A stretch of DNA of 64,000 nucleotides, taken from assembly GCF_963678635.1 (NCBI RefSeq), contig NC_087067.1, positions 19,109,018 to 19,173,017 of the forward strand, read 5' to 3'. The notes under the pieces are model-generated. The model was not told where the DNA came from. It was given only the letters and a program-made list of their open reading frames with translations, and made no database searches. The DNA is from Symsagittifera roscoffensis. Taxonomy: Eukaryota > Xenacoelomorpha > Acoela > Convolutidae. The position numbers and the translations under genes are program-made. Shown here piece after piece: positions 47,301-56,076 of the stretch (positions are counted from its first letter, which is position 1; each line of letters begins with the position of its first letter).

Positions 47301-49519
47301 CCTTAAGTCGAAATACACCACCTGAATTACTTACACGAAAAACAACAGTTGAAATACCCAAAAATATAAAATTCTACCTTGCAGAAAACGAAACATCACC
47401 TCGATTAGAATGCAAATATGCAGTTAAAACTGATATTGAACAATCACAAATAAATAACTTACAACATTTCCCACTTTATTTAGATTGTCAAAATAATCAT
47501 TATGAAGTTGATCTACTTGGAACATCAACTTTCAAACCAATCCCATATTCTCAATGGATAAAAAGTAACACCCAACAAAAACGAACAAAACAACACCTAC
47601 CTAAAAAAGACCATTTTCCACTAATTGAAAAAGAAGATTTAACTGATAAAATAAATTTATCAGGACCACAAACAAATGATTCAAAATACACAATAAATCA
47701 AGTTTTTGACCTTCACGACCCACTTGATACAATACCTTTATCTAAATTAGAAATCGAAAACATTTTTCTCCCCCCAACAGAAACAATTACAATTTCAACA
47801 CTGAAACAATATCAAAACCTTGACCCAGTAATTCGACAACTAAAATCATGGCATAAATATAAAACTAAACCTATCAAAGCAGATTCAACCATTCTAGGAA
47901 ACAAAACACTCCTCCGATACTTTCGCAAGTTTAACAATACAACAATTAACGAAAATACAGACCTTTTAGAGTATAACCTGAATGAATCTACAGTTCCCTG
48001 TCTCCCTTTAAGTATGATTCTTATAGCTTTTAATATTTCACATACACAAAATATTAAAGGACACTCTGGATCAGAGAAAACATATTCAAATTTTATACAA
48101 AATTTTTACTTCCCAAATGCACCAATTTGGATAAAAGTACTATGCAATGATTGTATAGTATGTCAACTAAATAAACCTTACCCAAATCAAAAACAAATAG
48201 CACAAAAACAAGATTTTAAAGGACAAAGTCTGTACTTTAATCACCGTATCTCATTTGATACCAAAGGACCAATTTCACCCTCATCCGAAGGAAACTCCTA
48301 CATTATGGTAATTGTTGACGCATTTACACATTATGTAGCACTTAACCCAGTACCACATTGTAACGCTTATTACGCATACACAACACTCTATGAACACTGG
48401 ATAGCAAAATTTGGACTACCAGAAATTTTAGTTACAGACAATGGTACAGAATTCATAAATAATGAAATAATAACACTATGTCATTTATACAACATTAAAC
48501 ACAAACCACGTACATCTCATGCACCTTGGACAAACGGCTTAGTCGAAGGTATGAACCGTTCACTACAAGAATATCTTAGATGTATCATCAACGGAAATGA
48601 TACAAAATATACCGAATGGTCAGCAGATGTAAAATTATTCCCCTTAGCATATAATTCACAAATCACAACAACTTTAGGAATGTCACCATATGAAATGGTT
48701 TTCAACCAAAAGCCACGCAAACCAATAATGTTTACAGCAAATTCCCATAAAAACGCACAAGGTTATTGTCAACCAACTAAAGACTCAATTTGTTATAACC
48801 TACCTTTACATACACACGATGAAGATCATTTTCATCACCCACAAATTCTTAAATTAGCCTCCGGTACACACACCGAATGGATTTTAAATAGAGATAAGAA
48901 ACACAATGAAATTTACCAAAAAATAACGAAAAAGTTATTACAAAGACAAAACATAAATGAACAAATCAATTCACGTTTTACACCAGCTTCCGATTTAAAA
49001 ATTGGAACATTTGTTTTAATACCTAATTTTAATACTCAAAAAGGAATTTCTAAAAAATTACAACCCCTCCGAAAAGGACCCTACCAAATAATTGCAAAAC
49101 CCACTGATGTCACATATAAAATTACCGACTCAAACAAAAAAGAAATCGTTCAACATCGAAACAACCTATTACCTTATTACCCAAAAGAATACGCACTCCG
49201 CGAATTAACCCAATTATATTCTTTCACAGGATTAAAAATCATTCAAAACGAACCACATCTGAAAAACACAGAACAAAAAGATAACCCCACCGAAAATCAA
49301 AACACAAAACCAACCGCCACCAAAAACAATACACAAAATCATAAAGAATCTCCAAAACTAAGAAAAAATAGAAAAATGACAGAACAAATAATACCCCAAG
49401 AAGAAATAGACAAATCAGAACATAGAAAAACAACAAGACTCCGAAATCAACCACGTAAAAACTACAAAATGTTCATCCCCCAATCTAAAATATTAAAGAA
49501 AGTAGAATTTAAAAAGTAA
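41297..49519 (+). CDS. gag-pol: Gag-Pol polyprotein, 2,740 aa, Ty3/gypsy type
   Basis: One uninterrupted frame. Gag is very long: a Gln/Pro/Asn-rich N-terminal part, a retrotransposon-gag core about residues 640-730 (WFSVLP...), a CCHC knuckle at 841-854 (C-x2-C-x4-H-x4-C) and an Arg/Asn/Ser-rich low-complexity tract about 900-1070. Pol follows: aspartic protease DSGAES near 1229; RT about 1590-1760 with TADMNSAY and the YLDD active site at 1737-1740; RNase H with D1886; integrase with an HHCC zinc region about 2240-2290, catalytic D2321, D2381 and E2417 (D-59-D-35-E), and a C-terminal GPY motif (KGPYQII). PR-RT-RH-IN order defines Ty3/gypsy. Gag and Pol share one frame, so Gag excess must arise another way. 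Confidence 0.97.
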   Translation: MSSTHTPGDETPDDDEIFPFIVDADTDRGQHIFCQNLLVNLFEPGISPCKTEFPDVKIKRQIIDHYLKDICNITQQYGIYSIEFTSPNHNNRTYTIQTDDLDLEFSKVFSEYIKSIQYHNSQRANSIFTNEVFAIIYSYISILENELPLTNVSPTETSKHLRVRHEITLLSSYLNIIKENFTKDDVSQHTKHDLQKILAWFIIDYFTHNIDLIAQARKNFRPQNSNDDTAITEQSDYVWDPEWSHPAFISFPQSISSQAIGTISYIRDYVRVIPLTIDATPLNYNTFLPDTQNNSLNSTVIHNENLNGTRNLTQQDIQTPSHFINEEIVYTTTTQQSISPIRPNLTTPRNTNPSQTQVTLQSTVKPSVAPKYSHMDYQTYKPMTIPSKTRKTFTRNNFADHNYNYTHPSKTNYQPQRNFNQYTKPRNWDNPTAQYNSKNFQPNPPQDRSENYPFFQQNKNKKQTSYQMDYLSSDDDFLQPDIFAQNTQEYRRQGIQKTRTNHRNFSPQSIDAQYQQPIQQQNPINIQSFQPIQQQNPMTTHSYQPSQMQNEIPLPYYLQQHEITRNQLSNFSQMPNAAESLQMTMNPYLMGGSSITSNKPLMVFTGTDPEYSVEDYLNAVTANLILNIGPEPINTPLHQNWIHRRTALIQTTLDGAAQKWFSVLPQEIKSNWKRFTQEFSKMFDSERNKQQQRVLCNEIRRLPNETIKQIAVRIETLVRKAYSLNTHDYKNTKMTEILMMTLTPQLRKIAIKKRASHPSSIREPDLDFRKLVDKLEQAEITMKLEETENLKLQYVNRIETTPTNINNIQESETDLVDKITEILNIYEKNPNFKGKPSFKKWCNYCRRYGHSISECRQKQQDSQNKPQKYKEPNKSFYQYMKKDQNLPNKTVHSNNSSGKPLPNNTNYTRNQSPYNSSYRGRSPERRNTYNPSQNHYNRPNSRNNYSRSNSNTQRFVSRSNSQSRNNYYPNNQSRNSSYNRNRNYSYNRNRSYSNNRNQNYPNNRSRNNSYNRSNYNRPNNNYQNRSRNNSQNRHPSYNNRYRNYSQSPHRNNNNYNNSNNRHRSNTPKHQRQINQVQSNPETTSDPPGIDDTVTDALQLNQINCTSSDSESDTENTLAINMIKVENDYESVIYEQPFPSHIYENQSEFLQNNYTTPINSTPTTQETNEINTTNQTNRNTKTKCLNTNHIYQNIQKEQPKEKIWTIPFLLESPRNKEFQPPDLEIDFLIDSGAESNIINIPTWNEIKTLHPKLTPLETSSKLATAQGSTLINYGKIQLFLLPTRTMEQSKILNKPFKQIFHITDIKYNIIGIPFISKYIPTINILNSKILIKDKYTKTKETSLTFFQRLNKQPPFFSKFYPIFNQQRKHLKPLSGNIYNFSIKQVHQYDKEQNKQKFYMSDFEFKPIHKFFKITISSIKYLKNSNSDIISLHVYNNTPYQVTLPLGLLGYCETNATISPIHEKAYRVNNILQLLDICQSTILNEELSINNIISNENRNTDYFTKTPYFKPTFNISNYTADQQKFLTMFNFQHSQITQDEFEKLAKQLIQYSSVYATSKFDVGKISSSLHLPLKPDAVFKKQRASKVPIHLHDKVNRLLDILEQYNIISPVNKEEQPKGNTFINPVIILAKGESLKIVLDARYLNSLIDESKCNWPIEPIQVILTKINGKYFTTADMNSAYNQMPLDEQSRRLTQFVIGNQQYEFNRLFYGISIGPAAFSAFMSKIFRPLILKKNAITYLDDVFMQSQTKDEMFKVLETYHQILQNENLKAAPDKSHFFLTRVKFLGHNIERKTITPLKSRIDAIQKLQPPTNKKKIQEFLGMLNFLSKYVYKMQLYLRPFYNILRQQNNFEWNTEHQTRFEEIKKLLTEQISNTIPDPDQPFYAMCDASNFGIGAALLQSHNGTNKMNLISANSRLFTQAELRLSTLMRECTAIIYTLTEYEFLILGSKHPTVLFTDHKPIIFLFTQKSNPNHRVYRFQLILMKFPNLHIVWTAGKNLALPDTLSRNTPPELLTRKTTVEIPKNIKFYLAENETSPRLECKYAVKTDIEQSQINNLQHFPLYLDCQNNHYEVDLLGTSTFKPIPYSQWIKSNTQQKRTKQHLPKKDHFPLIEKEDLTDKINLSGPQTNDSKYTINQVFDLHDPLDTIPLSKLEIENIFLPPTETITISTLKQYQNLDPVIRQLKSWHKYKTKPIKADSTILGNKTLLRYFRKFNNTTINENTDLLEYNLNESTVPCLPLSMILIAFNISHTQNIKGHSGSEKTYSNFIQNFYFPNAPIWIKVLCNDCIVCQLNKPYPNQKQIAQKQDFKGQSLYFNHRISFDTKGPISPSSEGNSYIMVIVDAFTHYVALNPVPHCNAYYAYTTLYEHWIAKFGLPEILVTDNGTEFINNEIITLCHLYNIKHKPRTSHAPWTNGLVEGMNRSLQEYLRCIINGNDTKYTEWSADVKLFPLAYNSQITTTLGMSPYEMVFNQKPRKPIMFTANSHKNAQGYCQPTKDSICYNLPLHTHDEDHFHHPQILKLASGTHTEWILNRDKKHNEIYQKITKKLLQRQNINEQINSRFTPASDLKIGTFVLIPNFNTQKGISKKLQPLRKGPYQIIAKPTDVTYKITDSNKKEIVQHRNNLLPYYPKEYALRELTQLYSFTGLKIIQNEPHLKNTEQKDNPTENQNTKPTATKNNTQNHKESPKLRKNRKMTEQIIPQEEIDKSEHRKTTRLRNQPRKNYKMFIPQSKILKKVEFKK

Positions 49520-50119
49520 TTTTAAGATCTCATACTTCACAATCTTGAAACCTCCGTAACATTTTTCATTTCAATTTTTCAAAATAACATGCTCACAAGT
49601 ACGCAATAATTCTAGTTCATAATCAACCAATAGGATTCATCCAATCCGCCACCTTCTCTAACTCAAACTAAGATCAATTAGACGAATAATCTAGAACTCC
49701 AGGCACATCTCTAACTATAACTTCACAACCTCCAGGTCAAAAATAAGCAAACCACTCCAACTTGACAGTTAAAATAAATATCACCATAATACCGTACCCC
49801 TCCCTTATCTAATAACCCAAAGATCAACAATATTTCCCCAACTCAGACCACGAATACCCCCAAAACAAATTTGATAACTTAGCCTAAAGTAACAAAATGA
49901 AGATTTTAATTAGCCTAAAGTATAAAAATCTCACCATACCCCGGATCATTTGACAAACAAAAATAAAGCAAAAGACGACCTCCCAGTCACCATGAAAATT
50001 GCCCCCAACAATTTTTTACAAAACTCAACCCACTTGTCAAAAAACTAATAAATAATTCGACCACACTAGAAAATCGCCTCAAACAGCAAAAAATATTCGA
50101 CCAAGAGATCATTTCTTAA
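49520..50119 (+). other. Spacer with a 50-codon ATG-less frame
   Basis: Mostly A/C-rich and non-coding, with TTAGCCTAAAGTA repeated at about 49878 and 49911. The last part, 49967-50119, is a 50-codon frame without ATG (SKRRPPSHHE start; LVKKLINNSTTLENRLKQQ centre with heptad spacing) that ends TAA directly followed by the next ATG. It is conserved in A with two changes seen. It may be a spliced exon or chance. Confidence 0.45.
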
Positions 50120-50350
50120 ATGCTTTTCTCTCAAACAGTCGCTCAAATATTTATCAATTTTAAACATTTTTTTTCAATACTTCAAGCCTTTATAATATTT
50201 CTTTTTGATATCATTGAATCTTTTCTAATAATCATAATAATTTTTTGTAACATTTTTTTAATTTTCTACACAATAATTGAACTATTCCTCCAACTTTCCA
50301 AAACCCTTGAATATATCCACAGGTACGATTTTAACAACTTGTCTAAATGA
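50120..50350 (+). CDS. 76-aa hydrophobic protein (element B)
   Basis: One or two long Ile/Phe-rich membrane stretches (about residues 18-55) and a polar C-terminus. Its stop TGA overlaps the next ATG. Two differences from element A. No family recognised. With the following ORF it forms a small membrane-protein pair ahead of the envelope-like genes. Confidence 0.6.
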   Translation: MLFSQTVAQIFINFKHFFSILQAFIIFLFDIIESFLIIIIIFCNIFLIFYTIIELFLQLSKTLEYIHRYDFNNLSK

Positions 50351-50535
50351 TACGAACAATTTTCAGTAGAACTGATATTTTTTTATTGTTTGTAATTTTC
50401 ATAACATTTCTATCATCCCTCATTTTGACCATATGTAAATGCATAAAGAAAGCAATCATCACGTTTGCCCTAGCAACAATTTTTTTAATTATTTTTTTAG
50501 AAGAATATTATAATAAACATAAACCTTCTCACTAA
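50347..50535 (+). CDS. 62-aa two-pass membrane protein (element B)
   Basis: Starts in an ATGA stop-start overlap with the 76-aa ORF, a layout that permits termination-reinitiation. TM segments about residues 10-30 and 37-51 flank CKCIKK. Short charged tail (EEYYNKHK). Viroporin-like in size and topology; the function is inference. Confidence 0.6.
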   Translation: MIRTIFSRTDIFLLFVIFITFLSSLILTICKCIKKAIITFALATIFLIIFLEEYYNKHKPSH

Positions 50536-50540
50536 AGTAA

Positions 50541-51677
50541 CAATTCAAAAATCCATCAAAAATTGCTACCCAACAGTCACAGAATCAGTCTTCACCGACA
50601 TCATCCCAAGATAATCCAACACCACCTTCAACTACTCAAAATCCTCAAACATCTACACGAATTTCTTTTCAAGACAATCCATACACTTTTGAAGAACGGC
50701 ACGCTCGTTTATCTGAACCACTAGAACCAGTTCAACGACAAGCATCCCTAAGTGAACCAACATATAATCTTTACCCAACACTACCACAAGAACTAAGTAG
50801 AATACGAAACCTTAGTCAAAACCAAAACACAGCAGAAATAAATAGACAAATTATACATCCTCGACGAAATAGAAATTTTCAAACTCCCCGAGTTCATTTT
50901 GATATACCTCAATCCCCAACACAAACCACTCCAGAAAACACCACTGGTATCACACCAGAAACTCCTACACTTTTTTCACAACGAAGCACTTCAAGTCTAC
51001 CTTCAGACTACTTAGGTTCAACACCAACATCTGAACAGATACGTGAAAATCCCTTTAACCCCCCAAACCTAACATCACGACTGCCATATTGGACTACAAA
51101 TTCATTCACACAAGGTGAACCAAATTTAGTCAATGACCCCATAGATATTTCTACGGATACAACAACATCCTCATCACTACCAGAAACATTATCACTACCA
51201 TCAACACCATCAATAAGTCAATTTTCACCACTACCCTTTAACTTAAATTTTCCAAATAATCTCGACGCCAGATATCGAGAACAATCATCAATAAATATTC
51301 CTTTAAGATTAGATTGGAACACATTCACAGCACCTCCACCACTATTTGGACAACATCAAGAAAGTAACCGCCTTCATAACTGGGCACTTAATAGATTACA
51401 ATATCGCCAAGATATTCACAACGATATCCGTGATCACAATATTCAAATACTCCAACAAAACAGTTTACAATTAAAGTTTGAAATCACAGTTAAGTTAAAT
51501 AACATTACCCAACATCCCTACCCATTAAATCCACCTAACATAACAGCTCAATCACTACCACCACCGTTTATAACTACTGAAGTAATATACAAATACGACA
51601 GATACACCAAAAACACAATTGGTTACATTACATTTTATAACCCATACTCAGGATTATCATACACATGTATATTCTAA
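50541..51677 (+). CDS. ATG-less 378-codon frame, Ser/Thr/Pro/Gln-rich
   Basis: Open from just after TAA (50538-50540) to TAA (51675-51677), with no methionine codon in the whole frame. The N-terminal two-thirds is Ser/Thr/Pro/Gln-rich and looks disordered. The last ~120 codons look folded (LDWNTFTAPPPLFGQHQE, later FEITVKLNN and YKYDRYTKNTIGY). Same length in element A, and it overlaps the Env ATG by 13 bases, so it is very likely coding. Expression would need splicing onto an upstream ATG, a near-cognate start, or frameshifting. An AG acceptor-like CTCACTAAAG lies at its start. Confidence 0.65.
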   Translation, partial: QFKNPSKIATQQSQNQSSPTSSQDNPTPPSTTQNPQTSTRISFQDNPYTFEERHARLSEPLEPVQRQASLSEPTYNLYPTLPQELSRIRNLSQNQNTAEINRQIIHPRRNRNFQTPRVHFDIPQSPTQTTPENTTGITPETPTLFSQRSTSSLPSDYLGSTPTSEQIRENPFNPPNLTSRLPYWTTNSFTQGEPNLVNDPIDISTDTTTSSSLPETLSLPSTPSISQFSPLPFNLNFPNNLDARYREQSSINIPLRLDWNTFTAPPPLFGQHQESNRLHNWALNRLQYRQDIHNDIRDHNIQILQQNSLQLKFEITVKLNNITQHPYPLNPPNITAQSLPPPFITTEVIYKYDRYTKNTIGYITFYNPYSGLSYTCIF

Positions 51678-54283
51678 AATTATTAATTTTTCTCCAAACC
51701 CTTTTTCTAATAACCTCAAATCAAAACATAAACCCTTCCCCTCGTACAGGACCACAAGATTTATTAGTAACACATTACGATTGCGAAGAAAATGAACAAA
51801 AAACACTACATAAATATGCAATCAATCAGGTATCACAATGTGAAACAGAACCACAAGCTATAGAAACCACAGATATAATAGCAACACTCTATTCAAAAGC
51901 CCGAGCAACAACAGTTACAGGTTATAAATTCACAGCAACATTTTCCGAAAAGAAAGTACATTGTTCACAAGTCTCGAACGGAAACAAAAACCGACTTGAC
52001 CATGAATCATTCTACCAAAGTAATATAGAACGTCTTTTACATCTCAATCCCGACGATTGTAAAAATGAATTACTTAGACTAAACATCACACAAAATAAAA
52101 ACTCCCAAAGAAAGTTAGTTAATTTTCAAGTTTTTTCAGACTCTGTACATCAATCACAACTTGAAAGACACCAAGGACATATAAAACTAGACGAAAAATA
52201 CCCGTATAACGGCGCACACGGACGATTAACCTATGACCTACATGACAAACATTGGATACCACACATTGGTATAAATAACCCATCAAACTGCAAAGCAGAC
52301 ACAAAAAATAAAGGATACCAAGAAATAATGTTTTTCGATTGGAAAATACAACTCGAAAAAATACAACTCACACGAGATTTATCTGATAATACAATGATCT
52401 ATCAAGGAATCCGACTACCTTGTAAAAATGATCAAGGATATTGCGACCCTACAACAAGAACACAAGCAACAATTGTTTGGTTCCCCGAAGACACATGTAC
52501 AACATTTCAAGTAGCAAAAATACACGCTCGTATGATAAAATTTCACGAAAAATATTTCATACAATCAATTCCATATGAACAAGTCCATCCATCACGCAAA
52601 CTAAGTTCCGATTTTAGAAACATAGATAATATAGAAAATAAATTGACACGTTTTCAAATATATCAAGAAACAGAACTTGCATGTAAATACAGGAATCCAC
52701 TTCACAGAACACAATACTCTGAAATATTAGTTGAATATGAAAAAGGATTCGACATGACCACTGGTAAAGTAAAAATCGACCCATACGCCACAGGTCATCC
52801 TCCAAACGAAGGAACATCCTATATACCAGTTAATTTTCAAAAAAGCAACGGACAACCTGGTGGACATCTAAAACCTTATGACACCAGAAGCACACGCTTA
52901 CAAGAATTATCACTAATGAATACTACATATTTTGGTAATATCCACTATGATATTCATTTGGATATGAAACTAGACTATACAATTAGTCGCATTTTTCAAG
53001 AAATGTCACTCTCCGAATTAGAAACACTACATCAACTATGCGAATTAGAACGAACACAAATACTACAATCACTTGCACTAGCAGTATTAAAAATACCCTA
53101 CGCAGGATACTTATTATCAGGAAATAGATCAAATTTTTTAGACTACGAAGGAAACATCTTATGGTTTTATACTTGTACTAAAAAAGTATCACCACTATAC
53201 GTTTTTGAAGATAAACGATGTTATAAAAGAATCCCTATCTTTTATAAGAATAAAGTACATTTCGTGGATACACTTTCACGAAGAACCTATTTCTGGGATA
53301 CCGCAGTCCCATGTGGATCAGAAAATAGCCACAATGTAGTACAACTAAACCCTGATGAAAACAAATATTATCTTCTCACTCCATATCCCACATTAATGCA
53401 ATCACTCAAAAAATTTTCACCAGAAAGCATTCGCGCTATTGCTCGAAACCCAAATATAGACTTACAATCAATAGGAATCTATTCAAAATCAGATATTCAA
53501 CATCACATTAGAACACAACAATTCCAAGAATTATTAACACAAATGGACACTATACAAAGACAATCAATAGACCAAAATTTACGCAAACTTGCAGAAACCG
53601 CAGGATTTGCCGATATCTACACGCAAGACTATAGCGGATATTTTAAAGACATTAAAGATTATATATATCTAAACGGCGAAAAATACCGTCCCCAAAATAT
53701 ATCACCAATCAACATTTTTAGCTTTGTTACACTCAAAAATGAGATCCTCGATTTTCTAGGATGGCCCTACTACATCTTAGAAAAATTGACTATTTTATAC
53801 GCAATGTTCAACTTTATTGGATTTCTTTTCTCACTCTTAAAAGGAATCTACAATACATGTGCTATACACACACAAGTAAACAGACAAGCAAGCGTAGCAC
53901 GCATACTCTTTGCAGGATTTTTTGGAATTTTTTCCACATCTATAAACAAAATTCTTTTAGACGCACAAATAAAAGAATATAACACAAAAATAACAACACG
54001 ACAAAATACATACGACGAAGAACATAACAATGTCGACACACAGCCAACGGCACCACAATTACCACCCCTACCAAATAACCATCCACTATCCCTAGTCCCA
54101 CGAAATTTTCGAAATTTAGCCATCACACATAATCCCAATTTTAGACTCAATACATCGCAAAGTCCCGTCCAACATATAATAACACATCAATCACAAGATG
54201 ATAATACTTATGAACAAATTATTGAACAACCCCATACCACCGCTTTTCAATCTCAAAATAATAATTTTTTTAGCCCACGATGA
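51665..54283 (+). CDS. env: Env-like glycoprotein, 872 aa
   Basis: N-terminal signal peptide (hydrophobic residues about 3-19), a large Cys-containing ectodomain with several N-x-S/T sequons, a hydrophobic segment about 704-724 and another at 745-765 that could be the membrane anchor, then a ~105-residue Pro/Gln/Asn-rich tail. Its position after pol and its topology are those of a retroviral envelope. I cannot assign it to a known glycoprotein class. It has about eight changes from element A, so the frame has been kept. Its product would make extracellular particles possible; that is inference. Confidence 0.8.
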   Translation: MYILKLLIFLQTLFLITSNQNINPSPRTGPQDLLVTHYDCEENEQKTLHKYAINQVSQCETEPQAIETTDIIATLYSKARATTVTGYKFTATFSEKKVHCSQVSNGNKNRLDHESFYQSNIERLLHLNPDDCKNELLRLNITQNKNSQRKLVNFQVFSDSVHQSQLERHQGHIKLDEKYPYNGAHGRLTYDLHDKHWIPHIGINNPSNCKADTKNKGYQEIMFFDWKIQLEKIQLTRDLSDNTMIYQGIRLPCKNDQGYCDPTTRTQATIVWFPEDTCTTFQVAKIHARMIKFHEKYFIQSIPYEQVHPSRKLSSDFRNIDNIENKLTRFQIYQETELACKYRNPLHRTQYSEILVEYEKGFDMTTGKVKIDPYATGHPPNEGTSYIPVNFQKSNGQPGGHLKPYDTRSTRLQELSLMNTTYFGNIHYDIHLDMKLDYTISRIFQEMSLSELETLHQLCELERTQILQSLALAVLKIPYAGYLLSGNRSNFLDYEGNILWFYTCTKKVSPLYVFEDKRCYKRIPIFYKNKVHFVDTLSRRTYFWDTAVPCGSENSHNVVQLNPDENKYYLLTPYPTLMQSLKKFSPESIRAIARNPNIDLQSIGIYSKSDIQHHIRTQQFQELLTQMDTIQRQSIDQNLRKLAETAGFADIYTQDYSGYFKDIKDYIYLNGEKYRPQNISPINIFSFVTLKNEILDFLGWPYYILEKLTILYAMFNFIGFLFSLLKGIYNTCAIHTQVNRQASVARILFAGFFGIFSTSINKILLDAQIKEYNTKITTRQNTYDEEHNNVDTQPTAPQLPPLPNNHPLSLVPRNFRNLAITHNPNFRLNTSQSPVQHIITHQSQDDNTYEQIIEQPHTTAFQSQNNNFFSPR

Positions 54284-56073
54284 GCCGCCAACTTGGATCA
54301 CTCCATCGATCAAATTCCCATCCAACCAACCTTCCTTCTTCAATCCCAATAATACCACTTTTTGCTTTTCCGCCACCCGATTTTCCATCTAGCAATGTAA
54401 CATCAGGCATGAATTCCGACACTAACTCACAAATTTCAGTTTTATACTCCATCTCACAGCTAAATAACCCGAATATTGAAACCCCCGATGAATTTGCCGA
54501 CTCAGAACCATCTCCATCCAATAATTTTCATAACCCTTCTCATTTTTCTCAACCTCCTTTTCAACCCATATTGTCAAATAACCCTGACCCGATCACTCCC
54601 ACACCCTCTTATGCTTCCCAAGTTACCCCAACCTATTCCTCATACCATTCTGACCAATCATCTCCAGACACCCCCCGAATCTCCCCAGAGCTAGACAATT
54701 TTATTACCCTCCAACAACAACCCTACCACCTTAACACCCCGACCATAAACCAAATCTCCTCCACTACCAATTCATCCAATCCCCCTACACCCTCTTCAAA
54801 TTATACTGAATCATTAGCACCATCATCCACATCAACTGAATCCTCACTCAACACTAATAGAGCTTACCGCACTTTTAAAAGAAAGTTCCCCAACCATCCT
54901 TTCCCAGCAAAACCAGGAACAGCCCGTGAATACATCAACCACCCCCAGCATACTAACACCAAAGAATTTTTAGCTATCACTTTACCCTCATTTCCACAAT
55001 ACACCTTAAACACCACACATGACGCTAACGAAACACGCAACTTTGTAGACGAATACGTTTTAATGCCCACTCTCTCTTGGACCTCATACTATCATTTCAC
55101 TAACCCTCTTTGCTTACCTTTAACCAACACTTCCATCGATATAGACCGAAACAAAGACATGCTATATCGACTAACTACACCACTCACCGCTAGACAATTT
55201 ACTTACGTAGGATATAAAAAATCACTAAAAATACACACTGCACCTAGAGCTAATGAATATACACTAGAATACTACGATCACAACATCATCAGAGCTAACC
55301 AAGATCAATTCTTAGACGACGATCGCTTCGCTAATCCACAAATCACCGAGAAATTTTTCATCAAGACACCATATGTATTTACACTAAATATTTTCGACCG
55401 AAAGTTTGATCACATTATTTCAGAAGCACTAACAAACACACAAGCATACGAAAGTTTTAAAGAACGCTTCCAAATCTTTTCACTAACCTTTCATTTCCTT
55501 GCACCACACGAAAGAGATTTACACTGCTCACACGATATTATGTTGCGAACTAAACAAACACATACATATAGTTATTATCGTTTCATCCAAAATCACTTTG
55601 ACCTCCACACACCCTCTAGACAACCACACCATCGTTTCCAATTCATCAATTCAAAATACACTTCACCGTATTTCCTAAATTTCACATATTGTATTAAAGA
55701 CACTAACCTCCATGGTATTCTTCGTAATTATGACCCCATAACCCAAATGTACATTTTCTGCCCCATCACCAAGACCTTCAACGCCGAAGAATCCCGACCC
55801 TTCCTTATCCCGCACGAGTTTGTACAGCCTATAGAGATCCCAATTTTAGAATTCATCCACAACACTAAATTTAACCACAAATTATATAACTTAATCCAAA
55901 ACACACCTTATGAGTTTGCAGTAGGCACTGAAGAACTAACCACTATTAAGGCACTTCAATTGCTTTGGCCACTGCTTCAAACTAAAAATATCATCCGCAT
56001 CTTAGCTAAACTACTAACAACTTCAGAACTAATTCACGACATCTTCCCCCACGGTTTTTTCCCCGACGACTAA
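54280..56073 (+). CDS. 597-aa protein of unknown function (element B)
   Basis: Begins ATGA over the Env stop. Residues 1-210 are Pro/Ser/Thr/Asn-rich with strong C bias in the DNA. From about 210 a folded-looking region runs to the end (RAYRTFKRKFPNHPF at its start, GFFPDD at the C-terminus). No membrane segment, catalytic motif or known retroviral accessory protein is recognisable. The stop is followed at once by a consensus splice donor. The five changes from A are scattered. Confidence 0.85.
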   Translation: MSRQLGSLHRSNSHPTNLPSSIPIIPLFAFPPPDFPSSNVTSGMNSDTNSQISVLYSISQLNNPNIETPDEFADSEPSPSNNFHNPSHFSQPPFQPILSNNPDPITPTPSYASQVTPTYSSYHSDQSSPDTPRISPELDNFITLQQQPYHLNTPTINQISSTTNSSNPPTPSSNYTESLAPSSTSTESSLNTNRAYRTFKRKFPNHPFPAKPGTAREYINHPQHTNTKEFLAITLPSFPQYTLNTTHDANETRNFVDEYVLMPTLSWTSYYHFTNPLCLPLTNTSIDIDRNKDMLYRLTTPLTARQFTYVGYKKSLKIHTAPRANEYTLEYYDHNIIRANQDQFLDDDRFANPQITEKFFIKTPYVFTLNIFDRKFDHIISEALTNTQAYESFKERFQIFSLTFHFLAPHERDLHCSHDIMLRTKQTHTYSYYRFIQNHFDLHTPSRQPHHRFQFINSKYTSPYFLNFTYCIKDTNLHGILRNYDPITQMYIFCPITKTFNAEESRPFLIPHEFVQPIEIPILEFIHNTKFNHKLYNLIQNTPYEFAVGTEELTTIKALQLLWPLLQTKNIIRILAKLLTTSELIHDIFPHGFFPDD

Positions 56074-56076
56074 CAG

